Source: Enoplolaimus lenunculus
Lineage: Eukaryota; Nematoda; Enoplea; Enoplida; Thoracostomopsidae
DNA: 64,000 nt
Assembly: GCA_030248215.1 (NCBI GenBank)
Contig: JASANG010000683.1
Span: 21,060-85,059, forward strand
Reading direction: 5' to 3'
A program made the position numbers and the translations under genes. Positions 10,401-25,400 of the stretch are shown piece by piece. Each line of letters opens with the position of its first letter. The stretch's first letter is position 1. Below the pieces are notes generated by a model. The model saw only the letters and a list, made by a program, of their open reading frames with translations, did no database searches and had not been told where the DNA came from.

Positions 10401-13400
10401 TTAAACGTTTCTTGTAAGAACTTAGGCGATGATGTAAGGTTATACTTAGGAATTCCGAACTCAACTTTATTTAGTCCTGGAGTCATTTATGCGCTACAAT
10501 TAGGGATATATAATTGACATTTATGGACTCTAATCATATTATTGTCTAGGGACTCTATCCGTTTACGGACTCTTATTAGGGATACGGACTCCATTGATTG
10601 GAACTCTAATTCATATATTTTTAAGAGGCTCTCGCGAGAATCTAGATATAAGTACAGTACTATGAAGGCAATGGGGTGCCGAGACAAATGGTAAACAAAT
10701 GTTGGGCACCGAAAAGGAAGAGCAATTTTTTTTGCATCCGCGTATACATCATAACGAGAATGATCCATTAATAGTTGGTTTGCTGACTGCCAGAGTTATC
10801 AGCATTCAGCAGATCATTCGGGCACGAACACAATGGGGGAAGGCAGGGCGGGATCAGCCCCCCTGGAAAAATATTGGCCCCCGTAGAAAATTTTCAACTT
10901 TACTTTCAAATCATTAAAAACCCATGAATATCCCTCCTGAAAAATTTTTGCCCCCCAGCAAGATGAACTGGCTACAAGCCTGAGATCATTATAAGCAGCT
11001 ATAGGTACAACATGACAACTTGTAAACACTAAAATATTAAGAAGGCCCAAGCGACTGCATTTTACATTACTTTAAAATTACGCAGTTCGCTTAACAGGTC
11101 AAGTAAAAATTCTGTGTTCTGTGCGAATGAAATGTCTTCGTAATTATGGGTCATCCACGTAATAGTGCGTGCACCAGTGTATAAAACTGTCCAGGTCTGG
11201 CTAAAGACCTATGTCATTTTCAGGAACTCTGTAGGAAGGATATTATATTTAGGACGAGTCTCTAAGCATAGTCCAAGGACAGGGACTATTGTGTACATTT
11301 GTTTTAGCAAAAGCTATGCACAAAAAAATTACAATTTATTTCGTAGAAACAACGCTGTAGCGAGAGTGCGTTTTGTCAGTAGTCACTACCGAGGAACTTA
11401 GTTTTGTCCCTGCTTCCTTGGTACACTGTCAGGACAAAACCGACTGTCTAAGTACAGGGTGTGTTGTCATCAGGCCCTCGTTATAGCATCGTTTTTTGAC
11501 TTGTGGACAATTTTTTACAACAAAACTCATTGAAATTTCCAGTGTATCAATGTTAGTGTAGTAAAACAGTGAACTTGTGAGCATTTCGGCAAGATAAATA
11601 AAGCACAAACATATTAACCTACCGTCCACATGTTGTGACATTTTCCTTCGAGCGTTCCGTCATCTTCTTTTTCTTCTTCATCTTCATCGATGTAAAATTT
11701 GCGAAATACATTAAATGCAAGTACGGTATACATCCATACAAACACCAGCGTCATAACAATTGTAAGAACTAACTGAAAAAAACAATCAGACATTAGTTTC
11801 CTGCTTAAATTTTTATAACATAGCTAGAAAATTTTCAACCTTGTTATTACAAGTCAACGGATACCCTTGTATGCTTTTCCTTATAAGTTTTTGCCTCCGC
11901 TCCAGTTCCTACTAAGGTGAGCTGGCTACGGACCTGCGTCCAAGACGCGCGATGCAGTAAGGATTTAAACCAACATGAACAGAAACAGAACAAGCGTAGT
12001 TTATACATTTTTTAACAAATTTTGCAGGAAATATGATTGTGGATGTTCAAATTACTACAAGACGGTTGTATTTACCATTTAGTGCACAACAACAGTCAAC
12101 TAACCTGTGTTAAATTGTGTGTCACTGCACGCATAATCGTTTGAAGCATTGGACTTGACAAAACAATATCACCAACGTGCATCGCGTAAATAAATGGATA
12201 TTTCATGCCAAACGCAGACGATACGCAATAACCAATATTGTAGAGAAATGACTGAAACACAATAAATTTATCACACAACTACAAAATGTGAACGATGAAC
12301 AATAGCTGGATATTTAAATAGTCTGCATACCCAGCCTACGGAACAAACAGTCTACATTGAGTACAAATACCAGTTTCATGTGCTAATTTGTCTCGCATTA
12401 ACGTCTATTAAACACATAAAAACCCAGGAAACCAGAGGCTTTAGATATGTTCTTCAACGAACATTGCTGCGAAAATATAATTTTTGAAGCCGATGCTAAG
12501 AGAGGTAGTCAAAAAATAGTAGCAATATTTAATTCGATATGTTTTCTGTGACTACTTTGACAATATTACAAATCGATGTAATTGCAATTTGCCCTCACTG
12601 CGCATTCTTTTTGAAAGCCATATATGCCGGTTTTAGGTTAAACTTTTGAGATTTTGTATATCACATTCGTAGCAACTGGTCAAACGCAAGAAAAATGCAT
12701 GAATTTCAATGCGCAACAGTATCATACAGTTCAGGTGGTATCATTTGCCCAGAAACAATTTTCAGAAAATGGAAAACTACGAGTTCTGAACAGCTGAACC
12801 GGTGGTTTCCTTATAGGGTAGCGATATACCTTTGATGCCATCCAACTCCGTCCGTCACCACCTGTCACCCGTACAGCGCGGTCCGGCCCCTGAACGGCGC
12901 CGTGCGTCACAGGAACGGTGCTGGCCGTCACCCGAACGGCGCCGTCCGTCACCGGAACGACGCCGTCCGTCACTCGAAATTTTCATGCAAAAGCGATGGA
13001 CTTTGTTAATACGAATTTCGTCCAAGCATTTCCATCAATCGGAGCATTGCTGACTATCTTAGGAACGTTACCGATCTCAAAAACCCCCGCTGAAGAAATG
13101 TTTCTAAATTGAACATCACAGTAACATCCATATATTCAATCAGATGTATAGGAACATGGCTTATAAGCCTGTTTGATGCTGCAAATACCATCGAGAAATG
13201 TTGTCCAACCGCAGACGCTGTTTATTAATAGATTTGCTGAAACGAGTGCTACACAGCTTAAATTGATATTATTGTTAAATCCGCAAAATTTTTAACTAAA
13301 TAAACTTAGATTGCTTGCCCCTAAGCCCTCCGATTGTAAATCTTAGCTGAGCGCTCAGATTTTTAGGGTGCGATTACCACTTATGATAGAATAAACACTA

Positions 13401-16400
13401 TTTAATGCTTACTTTATCGGTTACGATTATTCCCAGCTTCCACAAGCTATACTTCCAGTCCAGCGTTTTTACCCTGAAATTATTGTAGTAACCAAGTGAA
13501 AACCGTATCTCAAACTATCACAGAATTTCACGAAAAGTATCGTTCTAAGCGATAATTAAGTTGTTTTCGAAAATTGTTGCAAATTATAAAAAAGCATGCA
13601 ATATTTGGTCGCTTCAAAGTCGGGACTATAGGATAGAATGTGTTAACCGACTTTACTACCAGCGGCGGATCCAAACGTTTTTGACGGGGGACCGAACTGG
13701 CAACTATAAAACGCAAAACTTGCAAGGTCACAAAAAATTCTGAGGGAAAAATTGTTCTCGAGGGAAAAAATTGTAAGGTACTACCTAGTTATCCGGATAA
13801 GAGGGGGGACTGATATTGATTTGGCCTCTCCAGAGGCCCCCCTAGTATTCGGTTATAACCCACGTTCCGCCACTCTTCGTTACTGATATATCCGCTTCTG
13901 CAATTATCTGTTACATTAGACGTTTATTTGTCTTGCATAAGTATGCTTTAAAGTTTCGTACTCAACTTTCTTGATCTTGGAGTAATTTTATGCACTGCAG
14001 TTAGGAACGATTGACATTTATGGACCCTAATAAGGGTTCCTTATCATTTTATCGCTATAAATTTTCTGACGGGGGCGTACGCCCCCCCCCGTGATTACTA
14101 CCGCATATAGTCGCTTTCTGGTGCACAGGGTATAGTTTCACAAACATAAACTGTACAGCGATGCTCACTATGTTATATGCGGAAAAAGGTTTAGGGACAG
14201 AAACAGTAAAAGATTCTACTAAAGGCTTTGACTGGGTTTCTGAAACCCTACTCAAGTACGAGTTTAACTACGTGCAAAGTAATTACTTAATCATTTTGTC
14301 GTTTTTAAAAGCGTACTCAACCAAGTAAATTCTTAATTCGCTGACTAAATTTGGTATAGTACGGATTATCAGTTCATGCATATTAGTTTATCGAGCATAC
14401 TCTACCATGACATAAACCCATCACCATCGTCCAGAACAGGCTCGACATCCAGACCCAAAAATTTATTCAACGTTTCCTCATCAAACTCGTCTTTGAATTT
14501 CCGTGCTGCTTTCTTACGCACAAACGTATCCCAATGTAAATCAGGGAAATTTCTGAAACAATCACACATTATACACATTTGGGTTCATCTTGTCGGCCAA
14601 AAACCCTCTTGCTGCGGGGACATGATTTATTGCAAAAATAGTGCTGGTTTCGAGTAAACGGGGTATAAATAGTTATGTCAATTGCCAAAAACCACCCGGT
14701 TTCCGGAATGAATCCTATCAGACAATGGTATGTGATCGCTTTCTCAAATAATTTCTTTTGTATTGGTCGAGATAAACCGAAGCTTAAGTTTTGGTGAAAA
14801 CTGTAGGGGCCGAGTACTATGGCGAAACAAGCACTGGATTGCAGTGCGAGTGACAATTACACAAATGTAAATTAAACTAGCAACACAACCAATAAAAATA
14901 AAGGTTTTTTGTTGGATACTAGCGCGTTTTTAATTTAATGCGAACTGCCGTTGATATAAGGAATTTTGGCCCATAGAGTAAATTTAGATTCTAGATTACA
15001 CTTTTTACTTAGGCTTAGACTTAGGCTTCGGAACACATTTTTGCAACGCTTAAGCTTAGGCTTATGCTTAGGAATACCCTCAATTTACTGTTACACCCTT
15101 TAAAGTAACATTGGCCAGGAATTTTTATAACTCACGGCGACGAAATCACCAATGTATTCCATCGAGACATAAGCCGTGCAACGTAGCTTTCATCTTCTTC
15201 CTCTTCATCTGGATTGTTTTCAGTAATCCATTTTCCTTCAAGCAACGACCGACCGATTCGTTTTTCGTATTTAAAAATTATTAAAGGAATCTAAAACCAG
15301 AAACGACAGCGTTTGATGTTATAGTCAAGAAGCCAGTAAAATGACCACAACGCAACGACTAAACTGCTGCCAGCAGTTGGTGTTTAAAAAGTAATAGAAG
15401 AGGTGGGCGGTGCTATAAATATAATCAAGATATACAAAAGCGTACTGAATATGCTAATCAATAACTTGGCAATTTTTTCTTTCTAAAATGCTTGAATTAG
15501 TCGATATTAATAAAGCGCTTGCAAGTTACGAACGTCTTGTAATGGTTGTGATTTACTACATTTAATCAAAATTTAAATAGTCAGGTGCTTGTCACTTACA
15601 ATTGCTTGCTTTTTAAATATCTTATAAACTGCGATCTATAACATTGATTATTGAAAAACTTTTGGCATTCTTCGAAATTTATATCTATTGTTGCTAAAAT
15701 TATTGACTTCAAAGAGGCTACACAGGACACAGCAGTTTTTACAAACGAACCTTCAATTGGCAATACGCAATAACAATACACAGCGCAGTAACAAAATGTA
15801 TTATTGACAGTATTGGCAAAATTGGTTCAATAAATTCGAACTGATCTTTGAGAGACACAATTTCAATCATATCTTCTGGTGCAACTTCGATTTCACTTTC
15901 GTTTCCGTTCGCCAGATTAATTTCATCACCCGGCGTAATCAATGCTTCCGGGGGTTTTTCAAATGTAACCTGCAAGCAGATACTACGTTACAATTGAGAA
16001 ATAGTCAAACTCTTAAATCCAAATTTGTGATAGACACCAAAAATTAATTTTTTCTTTTTCGTATTGCTCGTTTAATACCGAAAATTTTGTTAGTAGCGTT
16101 TGAATATCCGAGCCCTATCTATCAGGAATAAGTACTCGAATATTCCATAAGTAACTTTCGGACAGTAACAAAACTTTATTCTATTTATCTGCAATGTTTT
16201 GCAAAATTTAATGCGTAAAAACCGACGAAACGCATAATGGCTTGGTTTCTGAAATCTTATTTAAGTATTTCCTTTTCTGAAATCTTACTTAAGTATTTCT
16301 ATAAGTTATACTTAAGTAATTAATTAAGTCGCCGACTTAAGTAAATACTTAAATTTTCGAGCACAACCAAAGAAACGCCAACTAACGGCCATTGTCATGA

Positions 16401-19400
16401 CAAGAAACTAACACTTTTGCTTTATATTAAGGTGGCATCATGAGTATACAGTTTCCATTAGGCCAAGGTTATTATGCTTGAGCGTCGCGCACCTCATGTG
16501 CCTATTTTTGATTTGTAGGCACGGTGGTACACAAGTAATATCAGAGTAGTTTAGTTCACATTTTGCACAATGGCAGCTTAATAGTGAATATATGTGCTAA
16601 AGAATTTTCTAAACGAGTGTGACATTCGGAAGTTATGGTTCAAAGGCTCAGTGCAAGCACAAAATTTCTCAGTTTGGTTCAGCGCTTTTTACCCGTTAGC
16701 TATATAATTTTTATGCATTCGATTGCTTTCGCATCAGCGATTGCTTTTAGCCACGCGGTTGGCTTCACCCAACGGTTGGTTCTGGCTCGGCAATTATTGG
16801 TTTCTCCCCAACCGTCAGTTTAACCTCAACCGTTGGTTTCACTCCGGCAATCGGTTTTGCTTCAACGGTTGGTTGCACCACAACGATTGGTTGCACCACA
16901 ACGATTGGTTTCACCCCAACAGTTTGTTTCAGCCCAACTGTTGCTTTCACCTCTTCCATTGGTTTTATTCCAGTTGTTGGTTTCAGCCCAATGGTTGCTT
17001 TGATCATAACGGTCGCTTTCACAACAACAGTTAGTTTCAAACCAACTGTTGCTTTCACCCCAAACGGTTCGTTTCACCCCAACGATTGAATATACTCCAG
17101 CGATTGGTTTCACCACAACGGCTGGTGTCAACCTAAAAGTTGGTGTCACCCCGACGGGTTGTTTCATCCCAACGGTTGCTTTTACCCCAAGGATTGCTTT
17201 CACAACAACAGTTGCTTTCAATCTAACGGATGCATTCGCCCCAACGGTAGATTTAAACCTAATTGTTGCTATCAACTTAACGATTGCTTTCACACCAACG
17301 GTTGGTTTCAATCCAGCGGTTGGTTTTAGTATAACTATTGACTTCAATCTAACGAAAGGTTTCACCACAACGGTTGGTTTAACACCAAATGATTAGTTTC
17401 AGCCCAACGGTTGTGTTCACCCCATCTGTGGTTTCAGTCTAATGGTTGCTTTGACCACAGCGATTACTTTCACCCTAACAGTTAGTTTCATCGTAATGAC
17501 TGGCTTCATCACAATGATTGGCTTCACCACAACGATTGGCTTCACTCCAAGGATTGGTTCCACGCCAACGGTTAGTTTCTGCCCAACGGTTGCGTTAACC
17601 CGATCGATTACTTTCATCCCAACTGTAGTTTCACTCCAATGGTTGCTTTGACCACACTACTGCTTTAGCTTCACAGTTTGTTTGACCCCAAGCGTTGCTT
17701 TTAATACTTCAACGGTTGGTGTCACACCAAAGGTTGGTTTCACCGCAAAGGCCTGATTTCATTCCGGCAGTTAATGTTACCCCAAAGGTTGGCTTCACCT
17801 AAAACGGTTGTTTTACTCCAACGATCGCTTTCACCTTAACGGTTGGTTTCACCCTAACGGTTGTTTTACCCCACCGATTGCTTTCACCTTAACGGTTGGT
17901 TTCACCCCAACGCATGTATCGGCTACAAAGATTTTCTTTACGCCGACAGTTGGTTTCATCCCCATTTGTTGCCTTTGCCTCAAAAGCCTCAAATTCGTTA
18001 AAAAGTTTCTGAGTTGCATTTCTTAAGAACAAACGAAAAAATGTTCTATTAAATATGGCTTAGGAATAATATTAACATCGAAATGCATGTGAACCAAATT
18101 ACCCCTTAATGCCTGTTTTGATTTACATAATCAAAACCCGGGTTGGAATTTCTTCAATAACGTGATCTACTTGAAACGTAAATAAGTATTACAAATAGTT
18201 TTACTGCCCGCAATATCTTTCAGAAGAATTAATAGTTAAGATGATTTCGGAAGCTAATGTTCCTAGCCACGTTTCCAGGTTACGTCAAACGACCCCACTC
18301 GACTGAGTTACCATACTTTTAACAGAAACATAAAATATATCTCATAATGGTCAAGTGCTGATGATTTTTGCTATTATATTAAACCATTCTCGTGAAACAT
18401 CATGTATATTGAAAAACAGAAAGACAAAGATATCAAACTAATCAGCCCATTACCTCATAACCCATAAGTATTATGTTGAGTATAACTGTCACAATCGTCC
18501 CAATGTTTTTCAGCGGATAAAACTGACGCGCCAGGATATACTAAAATAAAACTAATACGCTATAGTAGCGAAAATATATCACCAGGTGTGAAAATTTATG
18601 ATAATTTCAGTTTTATTTTGGAACCGAACGTACATACCGGTACTTAACATGTGTTTAGTCCAGTCTAATTTGTACAAATAGTACCAAACTTTTTCAAACT
18701 TACATATATTTTGCTTGACTTATAAATATATTTAAGTATTCTCTAAAGCTTAAACTAACTTGATTTAAACTTAAGCTAACCAGTAGTATTAAACTAACTT
18801 TCTAGAATAACTGAACTAACGGGTAGGTTTACACTTAAACTAATTTATAATTTTACGTATTTCTAGTTTAAGCTAAACTTAATGAATTCTTAGATACACA
18901 TGATTTCTGTGATAGATTTGTTGCTTAAACCAAAAATAAGTTTGCTTAAACCAAAAATAAGTTTACTTAAACTCGTGTTAAGCTTAAAAATATGTTAGTT
19001 TTACTAAAACTTAAAATTCTAGTTTAGTTAGTCCGTCCAACCATTTGAGTTTTACTTAAACTAGTGTTCAAGCTTAATCAAGCTATAAGTTTAAGTTTTT
19101 AGAGAGTAATTGAATGAATAAAATTATTTACTGATTCTGTGATGCTAACTATTGCAGTGTGATATTAGATTTAAATACTTTACTTTGGAGAGCTCATGGA
19201 ATAAAGTACTATTAATGTTTCGATGTCTGTAACGTTAAAATTAGCACAAATTGTTGTTTGTCAAATTCAAATATGTCGTATTGGTACCCATAATGATCCA
19301 GTTTTCTTTGTTGTTGCCTCAGCAATTTTAGGTTCATACGCAGTTGATTCACCGGGCGTTTTGACAAAATCACCTGAGCCAGAAGGTGTTGCAAACGTAA

Positions 19401-22400
19401 CAGAAGCATCCCTAAAGCAATAAAAAAAAACGAAAGTATTGTATGCAGCGCCTGGCGGTCCAGTAGAGTGACAGGTGTGTTTTCCCGCATCGGCTTTGCC
19501 GTGCTAAAAAATCTTGCAATGCAAAAAGGTTTATATGAAGCTCAATCTCACCAGGGTGGGAGCTTCCAAACTCGCGAGAGAATCGAGCGTGAAACCAGAA
19601 GCATTTTAAGCGGTTTTTGTTTCAACCGGTTAGGGGGCCTTTAGGGAAGGGGCCTCACAAAATGGCGGTATGGAGGGTGGCTGCTCCGGCCCTGGCCGAA
19701 TACCTAAAAACGGCAATACGTAGTCATATTGAAATGTTAAACATATATTGCAAATTGCAAACACTATAATTGTCAAATTATACAGAGATAACAGTTTTTA
19801 ATAAATACAATTCAATTCAGTGTTATTGCAATTAAAATCAGATCAGCTGGCACGTAAGGTATGACGCCCAATTATCAATACATAATTAAATCTGTGTAAC
19901 GAGTAGTAAAAATGTGCATAAAAACTAAATATAACACTAATAAACGTACGCTTTTTTAGATTTGGCCTTTTTCTTCTCAGGAATATGTGCCGTGGCTTTT
20001 CCCTTAAAAATATAAAAAATATACATATTTTACGGTGTCAAAGGTTAACCCAAAGCATTGTGATCGCCGCAATGAGTTCCTGTTCGTTGGCTTATCCAAG
20101 GGAATACAACTGAATTAGGGGCATGTATCCTTACACAAGGTTTGCTGTATTAAAAATTTTACGGTGCACATCGATTGTCCAAATCTTAGAGCGGTTTTAA
20201 AAAAGCCGAATACTTGGCATTATTATTATTTTTTATTATTATTATTATTATCATTATTATTTGTTCTGTACATGTGGAATTCTGTGGTATGTCTTTCTTT
20301 TGTTTTTAGAATATTAAAACGCTCTTACACTTTCTTTTGTACTGCCCTCTTCAGCTGTTGATTTTGTTTCGGAAGGCGGTTCGCCAGCGGTATCCGGCTG
20401 TGTTTCGCTCGCTTCCTCCGGTTGTGGTATATTGTGACTAAAACATAAGATACGTCCAGCTTTAATAATATAGATTTATAAACTTGATGTTTCTATCACA
20501 AAAAGCAAATTTAGTTTGCACAGAGATGCATTAACTTGGAATTCGTCATAACGTCACCTTCCTACATCCGGGGCATTCAATTCTTTCACACTAATATTAA
20601 ATGAATCGAAGAACAATTACGAGCAAGCAAACCACCACTGCCTTGCTAAAGCGCCGCTCATGCCCCCAAATGAAGAGGGCCTCTTACGCAGGGGTCCTTA
20701 GCAAAAGTTCAAAATGAGTATTTGGTGTCAAACTTTTACTTTGTCCAAATGTACACAGTCTGGGATTTTCACTGCTTCCCCCAGTTCTTTATCGGGCAAG
20801 TTGCTAGGAAGAAGGTCTACCCCCAATTCACGAGCCAAACAACATTTTGCGACTGCTACAAACAGATTTAATCACGAAACTACGCCTATTTTTCGCTTGC
20901 TTCGCTCGCCAATTCTTCAAACCGTAACCTATACTGTAACTAGTGGTGCCCTAGACCCCTGAATTGTGACTAAGGGCATTATACATAATCTTTTAAATCA
21001 GTGGTGTGTAAAGCAAATTATGATTGGGCGGAAAACTAAGTCTTGGTGTAGCTATACTGGACATGAGATGGCACACAAATAGTAGTTGTAGCAGCAGTGT
21101 AGTGGTGGGTTCATGGTTAAGGGGTGGGCACCGCAGTTTTTATTTTCCGGCAAGTGGGTCCGTCACCTGAATTAAACAAGGCCGACAGAATACAAACCAT
21201 CGTGTAAAAGTTGGACCAGCGCACTGAAAATATACGCACGAAGCGCAAAATGTTTTTGACATGTTTTTACAGACTTAGTAAAAAATATATATGAAATTTG
21301 GGAATTAGGCTAAACAAATCTCGTCTGCTCAAAAAATAATTCGGGCTGAGGAAACGATTGTTGATTCTGTTAGCCTCCTGGTATTGTTTTATGGGTGTCC
21401 CCCACATAGTCTTTTGGGGGATCCAACTCGATTTCACATGATGGCTAAAAATGTAATTTAATACACGTAAATACAAGCATGTTCGTACTCGGAACATGCT
21501 TCTGTCAACTCTTCTGGAACTGCGTTCAGACCCATTGCGCTAAATGCCCTTGTCGTTGCAGATATGCCACCAGATTTGTCATCAAAACTAGCACGAGGCG
21601 GTTGTTCTACGCCTCTGAAAAAATACGTTACGGTCAGATAAATTTTCGTTGCCAAACCAGAAACAAAATTAGAAACTGGTAAAGCCTGAGCCGATTTTGA
21701 AGTATAAAATAAGCTATTATTCATTTTTACTATTATCGCTTCGTAAATAGTATTCGGTTAGACATAATATTGCCATTATGTTTAATTGATAAACAGGTTG
21801 ATGGGTAAGATCATAAGTGAAACAACTCAAAATCCGAACTTTATGCATCGCTTAATATAGAATCGGAATTGACGTAAGCAAGCGTGGATATGCAACTGAT
21901 TACATTCTCTGTATAAACGAATTTATCAAACTCGAGTCGCGTTTTTGACCGAATTCCATTTTACAAGTCATATCTTGTTATGTTTTGAGAGAAAAGTACC
22001 TCCACTACGGGATCCAGACGGGGTCCGGGGGGGAGCATACGCCCCCCGTCAAAATTTTTTGTAAAGACAATTTTTCCCGCAGAATTTTTTGTGATAAAAT
22101 GGTATGGTTACAATTCTTCGCTCTCAGAAAATTTGTTGATATGATAAGGTTCCTACCATCCAAATTTTGCGTTTGATAATATTTGCCAGCCCGCCCCCCT
22201 CGTCCAAAATTGTTGTATCCGCCTCTGGATACCTCCCTGAATATAGGATTACAAAGGGTTCCTCCTACTACTATGGAAGAGTGGTAAGTTGCATACTCTT
22301 CTTAAAATAGTCATTATCGACCCTTGATTGAAGTAAAGCAAAAAAATGACCTCAAATGATGCGGCGCTGCTTCTGCTGCGGCGGCTTCAATCACTTCAGG

Positions 22401-25400
22401 TGCAACAGCTTCCGCTAATTTTTCACCGTCTGTTCCAGAAAACAAAAAGTAGACAAATCGTCCGGTGGTCCTGAAAAAATATGCATTAACGTCGGTTGTT
22501 AGAAAGCTACTTTTCGCTAAATTTTTGCTTTAGTATCTTAACTTAAGACAAACTAACGTAATATAATATATTCATTATATTGCCCTGGAAGTATGGCTAT
22601 AAGTGTTACTAGTCAGTCTGTTTTGCACAATTCGCAGAAGTTACCGAACACACAACAAATTTTCTTTTCTCAGAAGGGGCATTCATTTATGCGCTACAAT
22701 TAAAGATAATTGACATTTATGGTCTTTAATTAGGGTTTAGGGACTGTATCCGCTTACTGATTCTTATTAGGGATACCTAATTCGATTGGGACTCAAAATG
22801 TGGACCACCTCTTATACCCCCTCTTATTCGGGACACTACAGTAGGGCATTCCAGCTTTAATTGTATAGATATCGCCCATAGGCATATATTCTAATTTTAC
22901 ATCTGAAATACCGTAGGACAGGTACAATAGTTTTTCTGCAGATATAACACTTACCAACTCCTGGGCTGATACAACGTTTATATATCGTCCATGGGATGGG
23001 GTTGATACCGAGAAAATTCGTTAAAAGAATAAAATCTCGCTCTATTAGTCATGTGTATAAGACGATACGTGTCATATGGCCCCGGTGGCACCCTTTGATG
23101 TAACAAATTATACCACGAACCTTACTCGCTATTCTCTAATATATTTTAGTTCATGTGGACATATTTTGAGTATATCGTATAAGTTTTAATTTTAATTCGT
23201 AAATCATTAAACAATAACCAGTAACTCGCTCTTTTCAACATCATGTTCAATTATTAAGATAAACTTCTACCGTTCCAGTTACTTTTTTGCTCTGCCCTAT
23301 TGAGTTAAATTACTTACAAAACTATCATAAATATAAGATAAAGAACAAGCCGAGCCCCACGAAATCCCCATTTGGCAGAGCACATTGCGATTTCAACGTA
23401 GGATTTGTCTTTAAACACTTCGAACAACTTTTCAGATTGCACGCGAACACTCGATGGTTGTATTGCAAAACATATTTTTTTCATTGTACGAAAGCATTTG
23501 ACCATAACATCGCGAAACGACACCGACCTGATAAAACAATCCATACTCAGCAATAAATAAGGTGTTTGTCAGACGGATCAAAATAACGGAATTGAAAAGT
23601 GATATTTTAAAAATTGCAGCAATGTTTTAATTTTCTGCCAGTACATACTGGGTTGTAAATTAATTCAAAATTTTTTAAAATTTTGAAGACAAATAACTGA
23701 CGCATTAAAAATAATTAAACTTTTCGATGAATTTAGTTGCTTTTAGTCTAAAATTAAGCAATAGCAGCATACCTATATTGAAAATCCAAATGATTCTTAA
23801 ATGATTTTTATGTAATTATGGTTATAAAAAACGAAATTTATGTTATTTCTGTATTAACAGAAACGGACCCCGATTTTTACCGTTAAAGTGAACAGATATC
23901 CGGTGACACCCGACTTTCGATTAAATTGCAGTCCAACTATGCTACAAAATCTGAATTGAAGCAACTGAGCTAACACTGCAGTGTATGTAACTCTTACTTC
24001 TGGACAGTGCCTTCTGGTCGACCAATAAAGTTTTCACGCAGAGTCTTCGCACGCTCTATACTCGATTGATTCTGTTCGCTGGTGTCCGATGCGCTAACTT
24101 TCTGAGCGTGTTGCATCTAAAAATTAGTTTTTCATTTATTAAATAGTCAATGCATAGCTTAAAATGATACAAATTATTTCCAAAGTCATAAGTCCAACTT
24201 TTTCATTGTTTTTGGCTGTTGACGTGTTTTCATAAAGTTTGCACTAAAGACAACAACAAAAATAACAGTGAAATGATGTGAACGAACCACGCATGCTCGT
24301 GTCGTAATCTGAAACTAAAGTTTGAAACCGAGACCTGGCTGGCTCAGCAAGCAAAAACTTGTTTCCTGCTCGTTTGTGTAAGCCAGAACGATATTTTCTG
24401 CAAAATTAAAACCTTTCGCATTGAACGAAAGTGACTGAGCGAGGTCCGATGTCCCCTAAACCCTCCTCGCAGAACGGCAATTGGGGGTTTGTAGTAGCTA
24501 ACCTCGAAAATACAATCCTCACAAAAGTTGACAAAAGCTTCTAGCCGTGATTTGTCGTCACCGCCTTCTGCAATGACAGCATGAAGGAACTCTCTTTTGG
24601 ATTCCTGAAATACAGGCACTGAACGGTAGGTACACTGCAAAAAATGGTGAGTCAAATTGAATCTCCCTGAAATAGGCTTTTCCGGACTACACAAACTCAG
24701 TCAAATCCGACTCCGTCAGAGTCAAATTTGACTCACAGAGCGATTCATTGAGTAGAATTTGACTCTGGCGGCGTCGAATTTGACTCAAACTGTGTACTCA
24801 GGAAAAGCCTATTTCGGAGAGAGTCAATTTGACTGACCTTTTTTGCAGTGTAGTTATTTACCGCCTATAAAGGATAATATTATACTTGAATCGGCTGTAC
24901 GTTCTATAATTGAAAAAATTAATAGTTTATTCATCACATATTTCATTTGTGCAATCGACTTGTGTGACAACATACAAAAATACAATCATATTGGCATTTG
25001 CAGCCTAAAATGATATATTTTGACCAGTTTCCAGCAAAGACACTACTTTCATATGCTGAACAGTTTCTATGTCTAGAGTGCTTTATTGTCGACAAAATCT
25101 ATGCTACATGTCTAAATTTATGGACAATATATAAACACAGTACGAGTGAAAATTGTACCGAGCATACAAACCTTAATTTGTTCTTTGTTCCATTGCTCCA
25201 GCCAGTCTTCGTTAATTTCAAAATATACTTTCTCGACCCGTTTTGCTGAACCCATTATCTCAATGCGACCCAGTGTTGGTTCAAAGTATTCAAGCATACT
25301 TGATGCTGCCTCCAGTATTTTAGCCAATCGCGTCTCGCCAACTGTGTGATCGTTTAAGTTGGTTAAGAGAACGGCTAAATTGAAACCTGCAAACACACTT

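Noticed and set aside
16765-17617. Long open frames on both strands (repeats of TVGVKP and similar)
   Set aside because: They follow from the 18-bp minisatellite. They occur on both strands, have no homology, and lie inside a RyR intron.
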